The position numbers and the translations under genes were made by a program. Source: Bacteroidales bacterium (GTDB lineage Bacteria > Bacteroidota > Bacteroidia > Bacteroidales > F082). Taken from it: a DNA stretch of 7,032 nt. Position 1 is the stretch's first letter; each line of letters begins with the position of its first letter. The stretch covers positions 1-7,032 of the forward strand of contig CAAGMM010000057.1 of NCBI GenBank assembly GCA_900771045.1. The letters are read 5' to 3'. Under the pieces are notes generated by a model. It had not been told where the DNA came from and made no database searches. It saw only the letters and a list, made by a program, of their open reading frames with translations. This document shows positions 1-5,684 of this stretch, piece after piece.

Positions 1-59
1 CTATGCGCTCTCTTTCTGCACAGTAATCTGCTCGAAAATCGACTCAAAATCACAGGAAA

Positions 60-80
60 TGAATTTATAGAACCCACCTT
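60..80 (-). repeat. Left copy of the 21-bp repeat
   Basis: On the minus strand it reads AAGGTGGGTTCTATAAATTC plus one further A. It is identical over 21 bases to the right-end copy (6842-6862), in inverted orientation. A match that long by chance in 7 kb is very improbable. It lies 48 bp after the permease stop codon. The flanking bases on either side differ between the two copies. It is probably the end of an insertion element whose body lies left of the window. Confidence 0.8.
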
Positions 81-97
81 ATGCGAATATCGTAATC

Positions 98-125
98 GGC
101 TCATCGCCCACGGCTCATTGCCCAA
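98..125. repeat. Two tandem 14-bp units after the permease gene
   Basis: GGCTCATCGCCCAC (98-111) is followed directly by GGCTCATTGCCCAA (112-125); 12 of 14 bases match. It fills most of the space between the left 21-bp repeat and the permease stop. It is not a hairpin and no terminator is visible here. Function unknown. Confidence 0.6.
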
Positions 126-128
126 AGT

Positions 129-1280
129 TTACTTCTTCACATCTAATGCGTCGCGCAAGGCGTTGCCGGTGAGCATAAAGGCGAGGACGAGCAGCATTAT
201 CGCCAAGCCCGGCAGAATGGCGAGATAGGCGTTGTCGAGGATGATGTACGCGTAGTTTTCCTTTATCATTCCGCCCCACGACGGCATCGGAGGTTGTGCG
301 CCGATGCCGAGGAAACTCAGCCCCGCCTCTAAAAGAATCGCCGACGCGAAATTGGCGGCGGAAACGACAATGATGGGGTTTATCACGTTGGGGATGATGT
401 GGCGTATGATGATTCTCGCGTTGCCGAAACCGAGGGCGCGGCCAGCCTCGACGTATGTCGTCTCACGAACGGAGAGTATCTGCCCGCGCGTGATACGTGC
501 CACCTCAACCCACATCGTCAGGCCGACGGCGATGAAGACCTGCACAATGCCTTTGCCTAACGCAAACGTTATCGCGATGACGACGAGAAGCGTCGGAAGT
601 GACCACACCACATTGACGAACCACATCAGGACATCATCGATCCAACCTCTGAAGAAACCCGCGAGACCGCCTATCAACAGACCTATTAAGACGCTGAGAA
701 TCACGGCGATAAAGCCTACCGAAAAGCTTATCCGCGTGCCGAGAATCAAACGGCTGAAGAAATCCCTCCCGAACTGGTCGGTACCCAAAATGAATTTTCG
801 GTGAGTGACGCAGTTGGCCGAAATATATGCCTCCGCTTCCTCATCCGAATTGAATATCAGGCCGTCGGACAGATTTTCATTTGAAATCTCTTCGGTGAAC
901 GGTTCGCCAGCGTGTTCCGGATTGAAGATGAAAACCGTCGTCTTTTCCCTTGATATTTCGAGAGAGTCGAAAGGGATATTGCGGCAGGTTGATGGCTGTC
1001 CGCCCCAGAGTCTGCCCAAAAAGGACGTTTTTTCGGCGGTCGTACTCTTTTTGACAAGAAGGAAATCGCATTCAAAGCCTGGTTTCTGGGTGCTTATCTC
1101 GAGAATCTGCATATTGGCGGACGGTGTCGTGTCGGGTATAATGACGTATGCGAAAACGGCGGTTAGTGCGCATAATATGATGAAACACAATGAGATAACG
1201 CCCGTTTTGTTCTTACGGAATTTCTGCCACGCTATGCGCGACGGCGAGAGGTTTATATTTTTTTCAAATTTTTTTTTCAA
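129..1280 (-). CDS. ABC transporter permease, DppC/OppC (peptide/nickel) type
   Basis: Inner-membrane subunit of a binding-protein-dependent importer, 383 residues. Visible features: a basic N-terminus, TM1 at about residues 28-48, the family motif LGTDQFGRD (165-173), then a five-helix permease domain from about 185. The cytoplasmic EAA loop that docks on the ATPase is at 278-298 (EAG...G...IIRHIIPN). These place it in the DppC/OppC family, which usually pairs with a DppB/OppB permease and ATPases; none is in the window, so the substrate (peptide, nickel or other) is unknown. Residues about 50-160 form an unusually long periplasmic segment between TM1 and TM2, with two or three Cys. The start is TTG: an in-frame TAA lies 15 bases upstream and the first internal ATG is codon 57, beyond TM1. 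A7 and A9 runs sit in the first codons. No TAnnTTTG promoter is visible upstream, where the divergent tRNA-His gene lies. Family call is firm; exact start is moderate. Confidence 0.92.
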   Translation of the reverse strand: MKKKFEKNINLSPSRIAWQKFRKNKTGVISLCFIILCALTAVFAYVIIPDTTPSANMQILEISTQKPGFECDFLLVKKSTTAEKTSFLGRLWGGQPSTCRNIPFDSLEISREKTTVFIFNPEHAGEPFTEEISNENLSDGLIFNSDEEAEAYISANCVTHRKFILGTDQFGRDFFSRLILGTRISFSVGFIAVILSVLIGLLIGGLAGFFRGWIDDVLMWFVNVVWSLPTLLVVIAITFALGKGIVQVFIAVGLTMWVEVARITRGQILSVRETTYVEAGRALGFGNARIIIRHIIPNVINPIIVVSAANFASAILLEAGLSFLGIGAQPPMPSWGGMIKENYAYIILDNAYLAILPGLAIMLLVLAFMLTGNALRDALDVKK

Positions 1281-1306
1281 AACAGTTATTTTTTAAAAAA
1301 TTTTCG

Positions 1307-1314
1307 TAACTTTG
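1307..1314 (+). promoter_or_regulatory. Bacteroidota-type promoter (-7 element) for tRNA-His
   Basis: TAACTTTG is an exact match to the Bacteroidota -7 consensus TAnnTTTG and ends 15 bases before the first tRNA base. Transcription would begin near 1319-1322 and leave a roughly 10-nt leader. No clear TTTG -33 element is seen upstream, where the DNA is a run of A and T. The promoter lies 27 bp upstream of the divergent permease start. Confidence 0.7.
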
Positions 1315-1329
1315 CACTCGCAACCTGAT

Positions 1330-1407
1330 GGTAGATGTAGCTCAGCTGGTTAGAGTACCGGATTGTGGTTCCGTGGGTCGTGGGTTCGAATCCCACCTTC
1401 TACCCCA
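1330..1407 (+). tRNA. tRNA-His (anticodon GTG)
   Basis: A full cloverleaf can be folded by eye. Acceptor arm 1331-1337 pairs with 1397-1403, D stem 1340-1343 with 1353-1356, anticodon stem 1358-1362 with 1370-1374, and T stem 1380-1384 with 1392-1396 around the loop TTCGAAT. The anticodon GTG is at 1365-1367, in the loop TTGTGGT. The extra 5' G at 1330 faces discriminator C73 at 1404, the G-1:C73 pair that marks bacterial tRNA-His. CCA is encoded at 1405-1407. Two stem positions do not pair: T6 with T67 in the acceptor arm, and C27 with T43 at the top of the anticodon stem. The gene is antisense to the flanking dapD and permease genes and has its own promoter and terminator. Confidence 0.96.
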
Positions 1408-1410
1408 AGT

Positions 1411-2208
1411 TCATTCGAACATCCTTAGACATTCGTTTAGGGATGTTTTTTTATCCGTTGACTCCTTTCTTTTTCCTATGATGAGCGCACACGACACATT
1501 ATAGTCGCCGGCGGGGAAATGCTTGATGTAGCTTCCGGGGATGACCACCGAACGCGGAGGCACAATTCCCCTATATTCAACGGGTTCAGAACCGCTGACA
1601 TCGATGATGTGCGTGCTTTGAGTGATGACGGTGTTGGCTCCGATGACGGCTTCTTCGCACACTCTGACGCCTTCCACGATGATGCTCCGCGACCCGATGA
1701 AGCAGTTGTCTTCGATGATGACCGGCGCGGCCTGAACAGGCTCAAGAACGCCTCCGACACCGACTCCTCCGCTGATGTGGACGTTGCGTCCGATGCGTGC
1801 GCACGAACCGACCGTCGCCCAAGTGTCAACCATCGCACCGCCCGCCACGTATGCCCCGATGTTGACATACGACGGCATTAAGACGGCTCCGGATTCTATG
1901 AAGGAACCGTATCGTACCGTGGCGGGCGGCACTACACGAACACCGGCCTCCGCAAAACCGCGCTTCAACGGTATCTTGTCATAATATTCGAAAATTCCCG
2001 ACTCGCTGACGGTCATTCCCATAACGGGAAAATACAAAATGATGGCTTTCTTTATCCACTCGTTGACTTTCCAGCCGTCGCCATCCCTCTCGACCACGGT
2101 AAACACGCCTTTGTCAAGATTTTCAATCACTTCCTTGATTGCACGCGTCACTTCCGGCTCCTTCAAGAGGTTCCTGTCGTTCCACGCCTGCTCTACGATG
2201 TCTTTCAT
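1411..2208 (-). CDS. dapD: 2,3,4,5-tetrahydropyridine-2,6-dicarboxylate N-succinyltransferase
   Basis: Cytoplasmic enzyme that transfers succinyl from succinyl-CoA to tetrahydrodipicolinate, the entry step of the succinylase branch of diaminopimelate/lysine synthesis. It has 265 residues, close to the 274 of E. coli DapD. An N-terminal helical part contains NEWIKKAIILYFP (49-61). A left-handed beta-helix of hexapeptide repeats follows, with family blocks RVVPPATVRYGSFI (91-104), MVDTWATVGSCA (126-137), HISGGVGVGGVLEP (144-157) and IIEDNCFIGSR (164-174). The C-terminus KTSLNECLRMFE is also typical. ATG start with an A/T-rich leader, no Shine-Dalgarno, and a promoter motif just upstream. The 3' end overlaps the tRNA-His terminator on the opposite strand. 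dapF lies about 3.5 kb upstream on the same strand; dapE and the aminotransferase are not in the window. Confidence 0.96.
   Translation of the reverse strand: MKDIVEQAWNDRNLLKEPEVTRAIKEVIENLDKGVFTVVERDGDGWKVNEWIKKAIILYFPVMGMTVSESGIFEYYDKIPLKRGFAEAGVRVVPPATVRYGSFIESGAVLMPSYVNIGAYVAGGAMVDTWATVGSCARIGRNVHISGGVGVGGVLEPVQAAPVIIEDNCFIGSRSIIVEGVRVCEEAVIGANTVITQSTHIIDVSGSEPVEYRGIVPPRSVVIPGSYIKHFPAGDYNVSCALIIGKRKESTDKKTSLNECLRMFE
1419..1452 (+). terminator. Intrinsic terminator of tRNA-His, inside the dapD 3' coding end
   Basis: Bases 1419-1430 (ACATCCTTAGAC) pair with 1435-1446 (GTTTAGGGATGT) to make a 12-bp stem, with two G-T wobbles, around the 4-base loop ATTC. Seven T residues follow (1446-1452). 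It begins 11 nt after the tRNA CCA. On the other strand the same bases encode roughly the last dozen residues of DapD, and the T run is its Lys-Lys codons (AAA AAA). Read in the dapD direction the hairpin is not followed by a U run, so it should act only on plus-strand transcripts. Confidence 0.85.
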
Positions 2209-2224
2209 TTTGATTATTTTTCCG

Positions 2225-2232
2225 CAAATTTA
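2225..2232 (-). promoter_or_regulatory. Bacteroidota-type promoter (-7 element) for dapD
   Basis: Read on the minus strand, TAAATTTG matches TAnnTTTG exactly. It ends 16 bases before the dapD ATG, so the 5' leader would be only about 10 nt. The upstream spacer contains a T8 run, and no TTTG -33 element stands at the usual distance. This suggests dapD can be transcribed separately from the four genes upstream. The motif is short in AT-rich DNA, so chance is possible. Confidence 0.5.
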
Positions 2233-2249
2233 CAAAAAAAACACAAATC

Positions 2250-2269
2250 TTTATAGAACACGCCTTTAA
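2250..2269 (-). repeat. Degraded third copy of the 21-bp dispersed repeat
   Basis: On the minus strand this reads TTAAAGGCGTGTTCTATAAA. It differs from the right-end copy (6839-6858) at only two of twenty positions. It starts 8 nt after the DUF2279 stop codon and lies 17 bp upstream of the dapD -7 element. No transposase sequence surrounds it, so it may be a solo end left by an insertion element, or a small regulatory motif. Confidence 0.6.
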
Positions 2270-2277
2270 AAACCGCC

Positions 2278-3192
2278 TTAAAAATAAAGCCAGTGCCATT
2301 CACAGCCGCCGTTGTCGTCAAACTGAAACGTCGGCAAAGGTATCTTTATGAAACTCAATACTTTAAGTGTCGTCTTCCAAAATTTGTTTTTAACTGGAAG
2401 TCGTGTCAAATCAATGTCCGGTGAGATGAGGAACTGACGCGTCCTTCTGTATTCGGGGATGGGTTTCCCGTCGTGTTCGAGGACGTTTTCGTAAGCGCCC
2501 GTCATCCCGTCGGCACTATATCCGAAAGCGATGTTCAACCATGCCGGGAAACGGCAGTCGTCAGGTAGGGCGAGGGACTTGATATTGCACGAGAGCCAGT
2601 ATGTCTGACCGTTGTAATCCTTTAAGGCTTGTTCCACGACGTTACCTCCGAGCAGATCCGGGCGGTATTTTGCGTATTTCGTCGTGTGAAACGAGTATTT
2701 CAAGGCGATTCGCTGCTCATGCCAGACGAGCTGCTGTCCCATGAAAAGCCCCATTCCGACGGTGTTTGCCGCGACATCAGTCCAAGAGAAGCCCCAGCCG
2801 TCCGAGAAGCCGTCAAAGACTTCGACGGTAGTCTGAAAAACGAATCCGAGAGGTGCGCCGTAAAAGATAGCGCGTTTCTCATCAAGTCCGGCGACGCGCA
2901 AGGCCTCGTAGCCTATAAGTCCCACGTGGTAAGCCGTCATCGCGTGTCCGGCCTTGTCCATCTGAAGCCATTCGCCGCCGTCGTCCTTGAAATGAAATGA
3001 CGACTGCTTGTAGTCGGCGTACCACAGGAAATAAAGGCCCGTCATCGAAGCCGCATACAACGCCGCCTCTGTGCCGAGGACGATTCTGACGTTGCGCCTG
3101 ACCCTCTCTTCATCACTTTTGATGAGAATGTCTTGAGCGGAAACTCTTAACACACTCACAATCAACAATATGACGACTGTAATTCGTTTCAC
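2278..3192 (-). CDS. DUF2279 family exported protein of unknown function
   Basis: A 304-residue protein with an N-terminal signal peptide (hydrophobic 4-18, probable cleavage after VSA at 17-19, before QD), so it should be exported to the periplasm or an outer-membrane context. A further hydrophobic stretch lies at about 38-58. The family core is DKAGHAMTAYH (79-89), then VEVFDGFSDGWGFSWTD (123-139) and AANTVG (141-146). I recognise these as the DUF2279 pattern common in Bacteroidota; the function is not established. The C-terminal half, from about 170, is less conserved-looking and ends in aromatics. The start is GTG at 3190-3192, overlapping the phosphohexomutase TGA as GTGA. This start gives the complete signal peptide directly, and the overlap suggests translational coupling. 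Last gene of the dapF cluster; no intrinsic terminator is visible after it. Confidence 0.85.
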   Translation of the reverse strand: MKRITVVILLIVSVLRVSAQDILIKSDEERVRRNVRIVLGTEAALYAASMTGLYFLWYADYKQSSFHFKDDGGEWLQMDKAGHAMTAYHVGLIGYEALRVAGLDEKRAIFYGAPLGFVFQTTVEVFDGFSDGWGFSWTDVAANTVGMGLFMGQQLVWHEQRIALKYSFHTTKYAKYRPDLLGGNVVEQALKDYNGQTYWLSCNIKSLALPDDCRFPAWLNIAFGYSADGMTGAYENVLEHDGKPIPEYRRTRQFLISPDIDLTRLPVKNKFWKTTLKVLSFIKIPLPTFQFDDNGGCEWHWLYF

Positions 3193-4568
3193 CCCCTGTT
3201 ATTTATTTCTTCGATGATTTCCCTTGTTTTCGTCACAATCGCCCGCAAAATGCCTTCGGTAGTGCCTTCGGCTATAAAACGCAGGTAAGGCTCTGTGTTT
3301 GAAGGCCTTATGTTAAGCCAGTAATGGGTATAGTCAACGCGGTAGCCGTCGAAATCGAGAAAGCGCAGGAATTTGTTGAATTCGTACTCGAATTTGCTGT
3401 CCATAAAATAACTCAATACGGTGTCCATAGCCTCCTGTTTCTTTTCGATTTTGAAGTTTATCTCACCGCTGTTGTAAAGATTCCTTGACATTTCGTCTAT
3501 GATTTGTGAAAGTTTTCTGCCTTTCTTCTTGAAATTGTTAAGAATCCTTAACACGATCAGTGCGGCGAGTATTCCCGAATCGGAATAGAAGAAGTCGCGG
3601 AAGTAGTAATGGCCGGCGAGTTCACCGCCGTAGCATCCGTCAAGTTCGCGCAGTTTGTCAACGGCGAAGGCACGTCCGACTTTCCATATCTCCGTCGTGG
3701 CATCGAACATCCTACTCAAATATCTTGCCACCGCACGTGAGGTTCTAATATCTTGAAGCACAATGCCTTTTTCGTGTTTTTCCTCAAAAAAGTAATGTCC
3801 GAGAAGGGCTATGATCAAATCGGGTGAGACAAAACAGCCTTTTTCGTCAACGAAAGTGATACGGTCGGCGTCGCCGTCAAAAAGAAGTCCGACATCACAG
3901 TGTTTTTTCAGCACGAGTTGCTTCAGTTGTGTCTGATTATCAGGCTCAAGCGGATTCGGTTCGTGACCCGGGAAATGTCCGTCGGCGGTATCGTTGATGT
4001 AATACGGCTTGTCGCCGAGAAGGTCTTTTATCAGGAGTGCCGACATTCCGTTGCTGCAATCGACGGCGATATTCATATTCAAGTCATCTACGAGATACTG
4101 TCTCATAAAGGCCAGATATTCTTCGCGGATGTCGATGTCGCGGATGATGCCTTTTTCCGTTGCCGGGATCGTCGGTTTGTCCGATTCAACATACTGTTCC
4201 ACAATGTTCAAGCCTTTGTCGTAGCCTACAGGCGCGGCACCGGCGCACGTCACCTTCAGGCCGTTGTAGTTCGACGGATTATGCGATGCGGTTATCATCA
4301 CGGAGCCTTCGTAGTTGTGCCGCGCCGTCGCGAAATAGACCATCGGCGTGGTGCAGAGGCCAATGGTATCGACGTTGACACCTCTGTCGGTTATGCCGCG
4401 CGTCAAGGATTCAAACATCGCGTCTGATGACAGACGCATATCACGCCCTACGAGAATCGTGCCGGCTTTCAGTACTTCAGGCAGAAAATAGCCGATTCTG
4501 TAAACAATTTCCTCGTTGAGGTCTTCGCCCCAAATTCCTCTGATGTCGTATGCTTTAAATGCTTTCAT
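3189..4568 (-). CDS. Phosphomannomutase/phosphoglucomutase (alpha-D-phosphohexomutase family)
   Basis: Cytoplasmic enzyme that interconverts hexose 6-phosphate and 1-phosphate, supplying precursors for nucleotide sugars used in surface polysaccharides. At 459 residues it is full length for the AlgC/ManB group. The four domains show their signatures in order: TASHNPSNYNGLK (93-105) with the catalytic phosphoserine S95; the metal loop DGDADR (231-236); the sugar-specificity loop GGELAGHYYF (314-323), which in the Pseudomonas enzyme reads GEMSGH; and the phosphate-binding loop RPSNTEP (421-427). The Ser-to-Ala change in the specificity loop means glucose versus mannose preference cannot be settled from sequence, so I give no symbol. 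Glucosamine mutase (GlmM) is less likely given the loop sequences. ATG start lies 3 bp after the mltG stop, and its TGA overlaps the next gene's GTG, consistent with one transcript. Confidence 0.93.
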   Translation of the reverse strand: MKAFKAYDIRGIWGEDLNEEIVYRIGYFLPEVLKAGTILVGRDMRLSSDAMFESLTRGITDRGVNVDTIGLCTTPMVYFATARHNYEGSVMITASHNPSNYNGLKVTCAGAAPVGYDKGLNIVEQYVESDKPTIPATEKGIIRDIDIREEYLAFMRQYLVDDLNMNIAVDCSNGMSALLIKDLLGDKPYYINDTADGHFPGHEPNPLEPDNQTQLKQLVLKKHCDVGLLFDGDADRITFVDEKGCFVSPDLIIALLGHYFFEEKHEKGIVLQDIRTSRAVARYLSRMFDATTEIWKVGRAFAVDKLRELDGCYGGELAGHYYFRDFFYSDSGILAALIVLRILNNFKKKGRKLSQIIDEMSRNLYNSGEINFKIEKKQEAMDTVLSYFMDSKFEYEFNKFLRFLDFDGYRVDYTHYWLNIRPSNTEPYLRFIAEGTTEGILRAIVTKTREIIEEINNRG

Positions 4569-4571
4569 AAA

Positions 4572-5618
4572 TTAATGTTTTGATTTGGTTTTCAATGCTT
4601 TATGATATTTCTCGGCATTCCTGTTGTGCTCGCTCAACGTTTTGGCGAACACATGGCGTCCGGAGCAGTCCGAAGCGGCGCAGAAATACAGATAATTGTG
4701 TTTCTTGTAGTTGAGGACGGCGTTTATTGCCGCCTTCGACGGAATACATATCGGTCCCGGCGGCAGCCCCGCGTATTTGTAAGTGTTGTACGGCGACTCT
4801 ACCTCCTTGTGCCGGTCGAGAACCCTTTTCACGTCAAAGTCTTTAATGGCGAAAATGAGGGTGGGGTCGGCTTGAAGCGGCCAGCCGTGCTTTAATCGGT
4901 TGACGTAAACGCCTGCAATATCGGGCATTTCGCCGACGAGATTCGTCTCTTTGTCAACTATCGAAGCCAAAATTGAGACCTCCTCCTTTGAAAGCCCGAG
5001 TCGTTTAGCTTGGGCCTCTCGTTCATCATCCCAAAATATCTCATATTCCTTCATCATCCTGTCAACGAAGCCTTCCGCCGTGATGTTCCAGAAAAACTCG
5101 TAGGTGTCGGGCAGGAAGATGACGGGCGATACGTCCTTGATTTTCAGGGCGTTCATTATCGCCGCCGAATCAGGCTCTATCATCAAAGAGACTCTTCCGG
5201 CGAGTTCTTCGACAAAACGGATATTGTTAAACGTCACCTTTACCGGCGTTTGGATTCCCGAGCGCAACATATTGATTAACTGATAATTACTCATTCCGTT
5301 TCTCAAGATATAGTGTCCGGCCTTGATGTTGTCAACGTATTTGCGTTTTTCCGCAAAAAATTCAAAATGTTCCTTATTGATAATCAGGTTTTTAGAATAC
5401 AGCTCGTTTTTCACGTCTTCAAAAGTGCTTCCGGTCTTTATAAAGACGGAGACTTCTTTTTCGCCTTGAGTGTCAACATTATCGCTGGTGATGATTTTAA
5501 ATAACTTGACGAAATAAAACGCGCCGACAATGAGCATAACGACAAACAACGACCAAAAGAACCGCTTTGCCTTTTTGTGTTTCTTAACCGTTTTTTTATG
5601 TCTGAAGTACTTGTCCAT
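4572..5618 (-). CDS. mltG: Endolytic murein transglycosylase MltG (YceG-like)
   Basis: Inner-membrane lytic transglycosylase that cleaves nascent peptidoglycan strands and helps set their length. It has 348 residues, close to the 340 of E. coli MltG. A Lys/His-rich cytoplasmic N-terminus (3-19) is followed by one membrane segment (about 20-43), which leaves the rest in the periplasm. A LysM-like region covers about 55-120. The catalytic domain shows SILASIVDKETN (215-226); E224 corresponds to the catalytic Glu of the E. coli IVEKET motif. Then come the conserved NRLKHGWPLQADPT (240-253), SPYNTYKYAGLPPGPI (275-290), YLYF (309-312) and HVFAKTLSEHN (322-332). All expected blocks are present, so it should be active. 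ATG start 66 bp after dapF; the gap holds a 17-bp palindrome. Confidence 0.95.
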   Translation of the reverse strand: MDKYFRHKKTVKKHKKAKRFFWSLFVVMLIVGAFYFVKLFKIITSDNVDTQGEKEVSVFIKTGSTFEDVKNELYSKNLIINKEHFEFFAEKRKYVDNIKAGHYILRNGMSNYQLINMLRSGIQTPVKVTFNNIRFVEELAGRVSLMIEPDSAAIMNALKIKDVSPVIFLPDTYEFFWNITAEGFVDRMMKEYEIFWDDEREAQAKRLGLSKEEVSILASIVDKETNLVGEMPDIAGVYVNRLKHGWPLQADPTLIFAIKDFDVKRVLDRHKEVESPYNTYKYAGLPPGPICIPSKAAINAVLNYKKHNYLYFCAASDCSGRHVFAKTLSEHNRNAEKYHKALKTKSKH

Positions 5619-5642
5619 TTGAAAACCACTATTAAATTCAAC

Positions 5643-5659
5643 TTAAAGTATTACTTTAA
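5643..5659. repeat. 17-bp perfect palindrome between dapF and mltG
   Basis: TTAAAGTA and TACTTTAA flank a single central T, a perfect 8+1+8 palindrome, 24 bp upstream of the mltG ATG. A second weaker inverted repeat (GAGTT at 5665-5669, AACTC at 5676-5680) lies beside it, just after the dapF stop. Neither is followed by a U run on the minus strand, so they do not look like a terminator. The symmetry would suit a dimeric regulator or an mRNA processing site; no role is shown. Confidence 0.5.
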
Positions 5660-5684
5660 TATAGGAGTTATAATCAACTCTTAA

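Noticed and set aside
1..79. Possible transposase C-terminus on the plus strand, ending in a TAG within the left repeat
   Set aside because: Only about 22 codons are available and they match no transposase motif I can recognise.
304..1296. Long plus-strand open frames opposite the permease gene
   Set aside because: They are antisense to a strongly supported permease and have no recognisable domains.
1419..1446. The hairpin as a terminator for dapD
   Set aside because: In the minus direction no U run follows it, and it lies before the dapD stop codon.
3900..4427. A 175-codon plus-strand frame opposite the phosphohexomutase gene
   Set aside because: It mirrors conserved codons of a well-supported enzyme and its translation is low in plausible domain content.
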